In this document: positions 1 to 5,858 of the stretch, piece by piece
How the letters are laid out: every line of letters starts with the position of its first letter
Numbering within the stretch: position 1 is the first letter of the stretch
DNA from: CAYUNT01 sp964446285
GTDB taxonomy: Bacteria > Sumerlaeota > Sumerlaeia > SLMS01 > CAYUNT01
NCBI GenBank assembly: GCA_964446285.1
Contig: CAYUNT010000245.1
Coordinates: forward strand, 1-5,939
DNA length: 5,939 nt
Reading direction: 5' to 3'
Notes under the pieces: model-generated
Seen by the model: only the letters and a program-made list of their open reading frames with translations
Told to the model about the DNA's origin: nothing
Database searches by the model: none
Translations under genes and position numbers: made by a program

Positions 1-1
1 A

Positions 2-184
2 TCCCTTGGCACCCCCTCGTGCTACTGGAATAGCGCCAAGTGCATGGCCAAGTTCCTGCCGAGCAGCAGCAGCGGGCCGGGCGGGGCCGGCGGCGGCGGG
101 GGCGGCGGTGGCGGTGGTGGTGGCGGCGGCGGATATGGCGGTGTGGGCTGGAGTCCATGCGCTCCCACGGGAGGTGGAAAATGA
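2..184 (+). CDS. 3' end of an unidentified gene with a poly-glycine C-terminal tail (5' partial)
   Basis: The frame beginning at base 2 is open from the window edge to TGA at 182-184, giving 60 residues of a protein whose start lies outside the window. The first part (SLGTPSCYWNSAKCMAKFLP) looks like an ordinary folded-protein end with two cysteines five residues apart. A Ser/Gly/Pro linker, a run of 15 glycines, and a closing stretch containing YGGVGWSPCAPTGGGK follow. Two things support a real gene: the stop overlaps the next start as ATGA, and the last Gly codons provide that gene's Shine-Dalgarno sequence, as expected in an operon. I do not recognise a family. The Cys-containing Gly-rich end suggests an exported or surface protein, but that is inference. 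The neighbouring frames are also free of stops over part of this GC-rich stretch, so frame choice rests mainly on the junction. Confidence 0.6.
   Translation, partial: SLGTPSCYWNSAKCMAKFLPSSSSGPGGAGGGGGGGGGGGGGGGYGGVGWSPCAPTGGGK
89..133 (+). repeat. GGN codon run encoding 15 consecutive glycines
   Basis: Fifteen glycine codons in a row (mostly GGC and GGT) form a low-complexity DNA tract inside the tail of the upstream gene. Such tracts can change length by replication slippage. Loss or gain of whole codons would alter only tail length, while a single-base error would shift the frame just before the stop and break the ATGA junction. Confidence 0.85.
169..177 (+). promoter_or_regulatory. Ribosome binding site fixing the start of the large surface protein at 181
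   Basis: GGGAGGTGG contains a strong GGAGG core (170-174) six bases before ATG 181. It lies within the last codons of the upstream gene (Gly-Gly-Gly-Lys-stop). It favours 181 over the in-frame ATG at 40, which has no such motif, and over the in-frame ATG at 241, which has only a GGAG four bases upstream. Confidence 0.75.
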
Positions 185-330
185 ATTCCTTCACTTTCCC
201 CCCTTCCGCGCTCGCATCGCTTCGCCGAGGATGGAGTTCGATGAAAAACACACGCATCGCATATAACATTCCGGCCCTGATTCTTGCCGCGGCGCTTGCC
301 CTGCTCGTTGGGGCAAGCCCCGCCCGGGCC
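181..330 (+). other. Signal peptide of the large modular protein
   Basis: The n-region includes Arg-Arg at residues 15-16 and MKNTR at 21-25. The core IPALILAAALALLVGA follows, then SPARA before Glu-Glu, a good signal peptidase I site after residue 50. No lipobox cysteine is present. The Arg-Arg lacks the rest of a Tat motif and sits far from the core, so Sec export is the likely route. Confidence 0.85.
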
Positions 331-3300
331 GAAGAACCTCCGGATGCGGGCGTCTGCGCCAAGGTCCGGCTCGAAATTCAGCAGGAACTCGCCTTCGAGC
401 GCGTTGCCTTCGAGGGGCGCCTGAAAGTCAGCAACGATTCCGGCGTGGACCTCAAGGATATCCTGGTCGAATTATACGTATTCAACTCCGCGGGCGACAC
501 GCCCACTTCGCCCGCCTTTTTCATCCAGGACCCCAAAGTCGAGGGAACGATGTCGGGCCTGCCGGACGGATCGGGCATCATTCCCGCCGGAGCGTCGGCG
601 CGTGTCACATGGCTGTTCATTCCCGCCTATTACGCGGGCGGAACGAATCCGCAGGGCGAGGATTACTATATCGGAGGCTCACTTTACGCGACGGCCAATG
701 ATGCCCTCACGAGCTATCCGCTGTTCCCGGACCGCATAACGGTTCTGCCGCAGCCGAAACTCGACATTGACTACTTCCTGCCGCGCGACGTGATGGCCGA
801 TGACCCCTTCACGCTCGATCAGATCGAGGAACCCATCCCGTTTGATCTGGGCGTGCGCATCAAAAATGTCGGATACGGCCCGGCGAACAAGATGACGCTA
901 TCGAGCGGGCAGCCGAAAATCGTCGAAAATGAAAAGGGGCTGCTCATCGCATTCCGTCTTTTGGCGGCCTACATCCAAAATGATCCCGAGCCAAACCCAT
1001 CGCTCACCATGGTTTTCGGCAATGTGCCGGGCCAGGAAACGCGGATCGGGCGCTGGCAGATGGTTTCGACTCTCATGGGCAAGTTCACTGAGTTCGAGGC
1101 CACATACAAGCACTCAACCCAACTGGGCGGTGAACTCACTTCGCTCATCGCCTCGCTTGATACGAACTTCCTTACCCACACCATGCTCATCAACGAGCCA
1201 GGATTCGATGACGTTCCCGACTTCCTGGCCGACACTACAAAAAAAGACGCCGAAATCACCCCGGACCAGATTTTCTCGTCCGAAGGCCAGGAATTCCCTG
1301 TGAACTTCGTGGCCGGCAGCACAACGGGTGTGCCGACGGCGGAAAATCCGTCTGTGCCGCTGACGCTGGCGAATCCGCCCAGCGGCTGGGTTTACACGCG
1401 CGTGCTCGACCCGAGCCAGGGGCTGCTGGCGCTTACGGGCGTCACACGCTCGGACGGCAAACGCATCCTTGTGCCGCAAAACTCATGGGTGACCAAAAAG
1501 ATCATCCGCAAACTCGGCCAGCCCGAGCGCACGGAATTCACTCTGCACCTGGTGGACCTCAACTCGACGGGCCAATACTCGGTGACTTTCGAGCCGCCGC
1601 CGCCTGACGACACGCCGCCCGTGACGCGGCCGATTGTTCAGGAACCTTTCTATGGCCAAGACCCGCTGTATTACGGCACGGAGAAAACCGAAGTGTTCCT
1701 CTTTGCCCAGGACGACGTCAGCGGCGTGGTTAATACACTGTGGTCGATCAATGGCTCGCCGCTCGCGCCCGCCTACCCGATCACGTTCCCCAACGAAGGC
1801 AACTACGACTTCGAGTATTACAGCGTGGACCGCGCGGGGAACGCGGAAGAATCGAAGACATTCCGCCTGGTGGTGGATAAATCCGCGCCTGTGATCGAGA
1901 AACTCGCGGCGGATGCCGAATTTCTGCCCGCGCTCAATCCTCGCGGCGAAGATGCCTTGTTCCTGATCGATTCTCTCGCGCGCGACAACGCCACGCCCGT
2001 TGTGGACCTCACGCTCGATGTCGCTCAGGGCAATGCAACAACGCCCGAAGGCTTTGCCGCCTTGCCTGGCGTATTCCAGGCAAAAACCCGCGTCAGCAGC
2101 GGCGCGGAGCACTTCTTCACCTGGAACGGGCGCAAAAACGGCACGGGATGGATTGTTGCTCCGGGCGCATACACGGCGCGCCTTACCGCCGCCGATCCGC
2201 TCGGACATTCCACCACGCGCCTTCTTAATTTCCAGGTCACAGAACCCTATCCCACCCAGGCGCTCGATGCGGCGGGCAATGGGCTGCAGTGGTATCCCGA
2301 CATCGACGGCCCGATCGCCGTCTGGCAGGACAACCGCGCGGGCAACTGGGACGTTTACGTCTATGATTTCGCCACAAGCACATCCCGACCGATTGTCATT
2401 CACTCGGCGGATCAGCAGCGCCCGCGTGTCAGCGGAAGGCGCATCGTCTTCCAGGACAACCGCTCGGGGAATCAGGACGTGTATCTGTTTGACCTCGACA
2501 CCGGCACGGCGCGCTTGCTCGCGGGCGGTGCGGGCGATCAGAAAACCCCGGACATCGACGGAAATTATGTCGTCTATGCCAGCAACCAGAACGGCAACGA
2601 CGACCTGTATCTTACGAATATCGCCGACGGCGTAACGACGCCGATCGTGACCAATACCTCCGTGCAGGCCAATCCGCGCATCCAGGGCGGGCTGATCGTC
2701 TTCGACGACTTCCGCACCGGCCTCTCAGATGTGTATGTGTATGACATCGCCGCGCGCACGGAAACACGCCTGACCACGGAACTCGAAGACCAGCGCGAGG
2801 CGGATGTGTATGATGGGCGCATTGTCTGGACGGACAAACGCTCGGGCGAACGCCGCATCTGGTCGCAGCAATGGCCCGCCGGAACCGCCGCGCCCCTCGT
2901 CACTGGCGCCGCGGAACAGGCTGAACCCGACGCCGCGCGCGGACTAACGGCATTCACCGATTACACGGCGGCCTCGGGCGATCCGAACATCGCTGTCAGC
3001 TATGAAGGCTTGGGACGAATAGTCACCATCACGAGCGATCCGTCCTCGCAGCGCCGTCCCGCGCTCGATCTCTTCCGTCTCCTTTGGCAGGACGACCGCG
3101 GCGGCCTGACGCGAATCCGCTACGCCGAAGTGGATTATCCCATTGCCGACGCCGGCCCCGATCAACTCGCCTCCTCGAACATCATCGTCCGCCTCGACGG
3201 CTCGAACAGCTTCGATCCGTTAGGCGGAACACTTACCTACTTGTGGACGCAGGCGGCGGGAGCGACCGTGACGCTCAATGGCGCGGACACGGCCACACCC

Positions 3301-4590
3301 GAATTTGTCTGCCCGGAAGTCACAAGCACCGAAGAGTTCATCTTCACGCTGGTTGTGACGAATGCGCGCCACGCCTCAGCGCCCGACACGGTGATTGTGC
3401 AGGTGCGCCCGCGCAATCAGCCGCCCGTCGCCAGCGCCGGACCCGACCGCAACGTCGTGGGACTCCAAAGCGTAACGATCGACGGCTCGGGCAGCGCCGA
3501 CCCGGACAACGACACCATCATACCGAAATGGACGATTCTCCAGCCGGCCAATCCGGGCTTTACGCTCAATCTGGCCAATCCATTCAAGCCGACGTTCCGC
3601 GCGCCGGACGTGACGACGCCGACGCTCGTGATCGTCCGCCTGGTGGTGAACGACGGGCAGTTTGATTCGCTGCCCGACGACGTGCAAATCGCCATCGATC
3701 CGCGCGTGAATCAGCCGCCTGTGGCGCGTGTGGGCGCGGACCTGCTCCTCAACGAACGCGAAATCGTCACGCTCGACGGCTCTGGCAGCTATGACCCCGA
3801 AGGACTGCCGATCACCTACGAATGGACGCAGTTGAGCGGCCCGGCCGTTACGCTGAGCAATCCGGCAGTGGCGCGCCCGACGTTCACCGCGCCTAATGTG
3901 GCGCGCCTCGAAACGCTCAAGTTCCAACTGATCGTGCACGACGAGTCTGTGGCGAGCGCCCCGGTGGTCCAGACGGTCGATGTGCTCGACGTGCGCGGCG
4001 TGCCAGTCGCGGATGCCGGTCCCGCCGTTCTGGCTGTGGATGAAGGCGCAACCGTCACACTCGATGGCGGCGCCAGCTACCATCCCGACAGCCTGCCGAT
4101 CACGTTCTACTGGTCGCAAACCTCCGGCCCGGCCGTCGCGCTCGCGAATCCCAACGCGGTCATTCAGGCTTTCCGCGCGCCGATCCAGCGCCGCGACTAC
4201 GCGATGAAGTTCCAACTGGTCGTGTCAGACGACCTGCAATCGAGCTTGCCCGATTCCGTAACCGTGAACGTCCACTCGAACAACCGCGCGCCCGTGGCCG
4301 ATGCGGGCGACGACCGCACGACGGACACCTTCACCAAAGTCACGCTCAATGGCTCGCGCAGCGCGGACCCGGACGGCGATGCGATCACATATCAGTGGCG
4401 CCAGGTTAGCGGCCCCGCAGTGACGCTCGCAGGCGCGAATACCTTCAACCCGTCCTTCAATACGGGCAAGAGCTACACCGGACAGCAATTTGTGTTCGAA
4501 CTCACCGTAAGCGACGGCGCATACAGCGCAACGGATCGTGTGACGATCACCGTGCAGCTCGCGCCGCGAAACCTCCTCATTGTCCGATGA
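181..4590 (+). CDS. Large secreted modular protein: Ig-like modules, seven-repeat TolB-type beta-propeller, five PKD domains
   Basis: The protein has 1469 residues. Start 181 is chosen for its strong ribosome binding site and its ATGA overlap with the upstream stop. ATG 241 would give a more compact signal peptide and is the alternative. A Sec signal peptide has its hydrophobic core near residues 29-44 and likely cleavage after ARA (50). Residues 51-190 and 192-370 look like beta-sandwich regions I cannot name; the second contains GRWQMVSTLMGKF (290-302). Another unassigned beta region reaches about 475. Residues 478-570 resemble OmpL47/Ig-like modules (YYSVDRAGNAEESKT, ending DKSAP), and 571-690 a FlgD-like Ig module (FTWNGRKNGTG, then APGAYTARLTA). 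Residues 704-986 hold seven propeller repeats and 987-1460 five PKD domains. The end is APRNLLIVR, with no sortase, PEP-CTERM or transmembrane anchor. No catalytic domain is visible. A role in extracellular binding or adhesion is inferred from the modules. Confidence 0.93.
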   Translation: MNSFTFPPSALASLRRGWSSMKNTRIAYNIPALILAAALALLVGASPARAEEPPDAGVCAKVRLEIQQELAFERVAFEGRLKVSNDSGVDLKDILVELYVFNSAGDTPTSPAFFIQDPKVEGTMSGLPDGSGIIPAGASARVTWLFIPAYYAGGTNPQGEDYYIGGSLYATANDALTSYPLFPDRITVLPQPKLDIDYFLPRDVMADDPFTLDQIEEPIPFDLGVRIKNVGYGPANKMTLSSGQPKIVENEKGLLIAFRLLAAYIQNDPEPNPSLTMVFGNVPGQETRIGRWQMVSTLMGKFTEFEATYKHSTQLGGELTSLIASLDTNFLTHTMLINEPGFDDVPDFLADTTKKDAEITPDQIFSSEGQEFPVNFVAGSTTGVPTAENPSVPLTLANPPSGWVYTRVLDPSQGLLALTGVTRSDGKRILVPQNSWVTKKIIRKLGQPERTEFTLHLVDLNSTGQYSVTFEPPPPDDTPPVTRPIVQEPFYGQDPLYYGTEKTEVFLFAQDDVSGVVNTLWSINGSPLAPAYPITFPNEGNYDFEYYSVDRAGNAEESKTFRLVVDKSAPVIEKLAADAEFLPALNPRGEDALFLIDSLARDNATPVVDLTLDVAQGNATTPEGFAALPGVFQAKTRVSSGAEHFFTWNGRKNGTGWIVAPGAYTARLTAADPLGHSTTRLLNFQVTEPYPTQALDAAGNGLQWYPDIDGPIAVWQDNRAGNWDVYVYDFATSTSRPIVIHSADQQRPRVSGRRIVFQDNRSGNQDVYLFDLDTGTARLLAGGAGDQKTPDIDGNYVVYASNQNGNDDLYLTNIADGVTTPIVTNTSVQANPRIQGGLIVFDDFRTGLSDVYVYDIAARTETRLTTELEDQREADVYDGRIVWTDKRSGERRIWSQQWPAGTAAPLVTGAAEQAEPDAARGLTAFTDYTAASGDPNIAVSYEGLGRIVTITSDPSSQRRPALDLFRLLWQDDRGGLTRIRYAEVDYPIADAGPDQLASSNIIVRLDGSNSFDPLGGTLTYLWTQAAGATVTLNGADTATPEFVCPEVTSTEEFIFTLVVTNARHASAPDTVIVQVRPRNQPPVASAGPDRNVVGLQSVTIDGSGSADPDNDTIIPKWTILQPANPGFTLNLANPFKPTFRAPDVTTPTLVIVRLVVNDGQFDSLPDDVQIAIDPRVNQPPVARVGADLLLNEREIVTLDGSGSYDPEGLPITYEWTQLSGPAVTLSNPAVARPTFTAPNVARLETLKFQLIVHDESVASAPVVQTVDVLDVRGVPVADAGPAVLAVDEGATVTLDGGASYHPDSLPITFYWSQTSGPAVALANPNAVIQAFRAPIQRRDYAMKFQLVVSDDLQSSLPDSVTVNVHSNNRAPVADAGDDRTTDTFTKVTLNGSRSADPDGDAITYQWRQVSGPAVTLAGANTFNPSFNTGKSYTGQQFVFELTVSDGAYSATDRVTITVQLAPRNLLIVR
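2290..3138 (+). repeat. Seven tandem TolB/surface-protein beta-propeller repeats (42-44 residues each)
   Basis: The units start near 2290, 2416, 2542, 2668, 2794, 2920 and 3052. The marker residue (Pro in PDIDG-type motifs, Ala in unit 5) recurs at 2296, 2422, 2548, 2674, 2800, 2926 and 3058: five exact steps of 126 bases, then one of 132. The best-conserved core is a VWQDNRAGNWDVYVYD-type strand pair, seen as FQDNRSGNQDVYLFD in unit 2 and FDDFRTGLSDVYVYD in unit 4. Units 5-7 are more degenerate, though unit 7 still has LLWQDDRGG. This core is known from TolB-like propellers and from Methanosarcina-type surface proteins. Seven units match a closed seven-bladed propeller, probably a binding platform. 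Confidence 0.88.
3139..4560 (+). repeat. Five tandem PKD-type domains (KIAA0319-like subtype)
   Basis: Domain boundaries fall at 3139, 3418, 3712, 4000 and 4285, with lengths of 93, 98, 96, 95 and 92 residues. Each opens with a PVADAGPD-like strand, followed by VTLDGSGSYDPEG-like and ITYEWTQLSGPAVTL-like motifs, and ends with FQLIVHDE-like and VTVNV-like strands. The WTQxSGPAVxL signature replaces the WDFGDG of classical PKD domains, which places them with the KIAA0319/REJ-like subtype. Domain 2 is the most divergent and lacks SGPAV. Such arrays usually act as rigid extracellular spacers. Confidence 0.9.
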
Positions 4591-4603
4591 CATTTCACTC
4601 CAC

Positions 4604-4610
4604 AGGGAGA
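4604..4610 (+). promoter_or_regulatory. Ribosome binding site supporting ATG 4620 for the rhodanese-like gene
   Basis: AGGGAGA, with GGAG at 4606-4609, lies ten bases before ATG 4620 and thirteen before ATG 4623. The earlier in-frame ATG at 4587 overlaps the previous stop as ATGA but has no purine-rich motif before it; the sequence there is pyrimidine-rich (ACCTCCT at 4571-4577). The motif therefore argues for 4620, although re-initiation at 4587 cannot be excluded. Confidence 0.55.
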
Positions 4611-4619
4611 CCGATACGC

Positions 4620-5783
4620 ATGATGGCTTCGACATCACTCCGGATGGCGCCCGCGCGCTGGGCGGCGCCGAAACGCTCCAAATTCGCAAAATTCGCTGGG
4701 GCGGCCTCAATGCTCCTGCTGGTGTGCGCGGCGCTGCTGGCTGGGCCGGTGGCCGCGCGCGCCGCCGAGCAATGGATCACCCCCGAAACCCTGCGCCAAT
4801 GGCAGGAACAGGGACGCGCGCACTTGCTCATCGACGTTCGTTTCGAAACCCAGTTCGCGCTGGGGCATTTGCAAGGCGCGATCAACGTCCCCGCTCCACT
4901 CCTGCCGCACAAGGCGCTGCCCAAGGACCGCGACATCGTGCTCTATGACGCGGACCTTTCCGGTCTGACGGCGCGGCGGGCGGCGGAAGCGCTCGCGGTC
5001 GCGGGAACGGTCGATGCGGGGCGCGTGGTTGTGTTGCGCGGCGGATTGCGCGCCTGGGAGGCCGCCGGATTCGCCTCGGACCGTCCGGCGGGCGAGTATG
5101 ACGCCGAGCGCGAGAGCCTCATCACCGCCGACGACCTGCGCGAAGCCATTCGCATTGGGATGCCTGTCCAAGTGCTCGATCTGCGCGACGCCGAGGCGTT
5201 CCGGGCGAAGGCCGTTCCGGGCGCGTTCAATGTTCCCGTTCTGAAGCCTGTGAAGGCGCGCGCCGAGGCAAAATCCGACTCGTTGCGCGAGGCGGCCCAG
5301 CTGCCCAAAGCCGCGATTGCGCGCGAAAAAAGCGCCGCCGGGCTGAAGGAAGCCGACCGCGAAGCCGTCGAGATCGCGCTCGCCAAACAAGTGGTCGAGG
5401 CGCTTGGGAAACGACGTGAATCGCTGCGCCAGTCAGCCGCCGCTGCCGCCGCCGCGTCCGCGCCCACCGTGCTTATGGACGACGGAAGCGGATTGGCAGG
5501 GCGTCTGGTCCCGAGACTGGCGCGATTCGGACAGCCCGGCGTTTTGGCCGTCGAACGCGGCATGGTCGCGTGGGAAGCCAATCAGAAATCCACGCCAGAG
5601 TTCACAACCGAGGCCATCTCGCACGGCAAAACCAGTTATTCGCGCACAGAGGTGCTGCAACGCCTGGGCGAAAAAGCGGCGCAATCCGCAGCGGACACTG
5701 CCGCCAATTCCGCGGACACATCCGCCGCCGCGCCCACGCCTACTCCTTTGGCGCCTGCGGCATCAGAGCCGAAAGCGCAATAA
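4620..5783 (+). CDS. Exported tandem rhodanese-like protein with both catalytic cysteines replaced by Asp
   Basis: The product has 387 residues from ATG 4620 (398 if ATG 4587 is used). A basic n-region precedes a hydrophobic segment (ASMLLLVCAALLAGPVA) with likely cleavage after ARA near residue 48, so it is exported. The cysteine there does not fit a lipobox. Rhodanese-like domain 1 (about 53-151) has LIDVR, GHLQGAINVP and RGGLRAWEAAGF, but the active-site position in IVLYDADLSG is Asp110 (codon 4947-4949). Domain 2 (about 167-320) has VLDLRDAEAF, AVPGAFNVP and ERGMVAWEA, with Asp287 (codon 5478-5480) in VLMDDGSG. It is split by a roughly 70-residue Ala/Lys/Glu-rich helical insertion (210-280). 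The tail is Ala/Thr/Pro-rich and ends SEPKAQ. Classical two-domain sulfurtransferases keep Cys in the C-terminal domain. Here the mature protein has no cysteine at all, so rhodanese chemistry is not expected and a binding or structural role is inferred. Confidence 0.9.
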   Translation: MMASTSLRMAPARWAAPKRSKFAKFAGAASMLLLVCAALLAGPVAARAAEQWITPETLRQWQEQGRAHLLIDVRFETQFALGHLQGAINVPAPLLPHKALPKDRDIVLYDADLSGLTARRAAEALAVAGTVDAGRVVVLRGGLRAWEAAGFASDRPAGEYDAERESLITADDLREAIRIGMPVQVLDLRDAEAFRAKAVPGAFNVPVLKPVKARAEAKSDSLREAAQLPKAAIAREKSAAGLKEADREAVEIALAKQVVEALGKRRESLRQSAAAAAAASAPTVLMDDGSGLAGRLVPRLARFGQPGVLAVERGMVAWEANQKSTPEFTTEAISHGKTSYSRTEVLQRLGEKAAQSAADTAANSADTSAAAPTPTPLAPAASEPKAQ

Positions 5784-5816
5784 TTCGCCTTCTCTTTGAG
5801 GTTGTTCCCAATTGCC

Positions 5817-5853
5817 CATCGCGGTTTTCGCACGTTTCGCGAAAGCCGTGATG
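5817..5853 (+). terminator. 15-bp inverted repeat after the rhodanese-like gene; possible terminator or 3'-end hairpin
   Basis: The left arm 5817-5831 pairs with the right arm 5839-5853 over 15 base pairs with two G-U wobbles (5821 with 5849, 5825 with 5845) and a seven-base loop ACGTTTC. It begins 33 bases after the TAA at 5781-5783, where a transcript end would be expected. No T-run follows; the next bases are AGCGAGTGAACACCC. It is therefore not a canonical intrinsic terminator and may instead stabilise the 3' end or attenuate read-through. Confidence 0.5.
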
Positions 5854-5858
5854 AGCGA

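Noticed and set aside
40..180. Upstream extension of the large gene to ATG 40
   Set aside because: It would add an Arg/Trp-rich stretch read out of frame through the glycine tail codons and has no ribosome binding site. ATG 181 has a strong one and overlaps the upstream stop.
6..266. 86-codon plus-strand frame
   Set aside because: It is an Ala-rich alternative reading of the Gly-codon tract that runs into the signal-peptide region of the large gene; no motif or ribosome binding site supports it.
1483..2403. 306-codon open frame on the minus strand
   Set aside because: It lies wholly inside the large modular gene, whose plus-strand product has clear domains here. The minus product is Arg/Val-rich without recognisable motifs, as expected for an antisense shadow in GC-rich coding DNA.
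3084..3665. 193-codon plus-strand frame
   Set aside because: It is a +1-type shadow of the PKD region with an Arg/Gln-rich product and no domain, while the large gene's frame carries the repeats.
3376..4215. 279-codon open frame on the minus strand
   Set aside because: It is opposite the PKD array. The apparent repeats in its product (RAVERD, HDQLE) are the reverse reading of the PKD repeats.
4713..4740. Possible lipoprotein signal in the rhodanese-like protein (LLLVC)
   Set aside because: The residue before Cys is Val rather than Gly, Ala or Ser. The hydrophobic core continues past the Cys to an ordinary signal peptidase I site (AARA).
4707..5390. 227-codon minus-strand frame, with another at 4943-5581
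   Set aside because: Both are antisense to the rhodanese-like gene, whose plus-strand motifs are unambiguous; the minus products show no domain.
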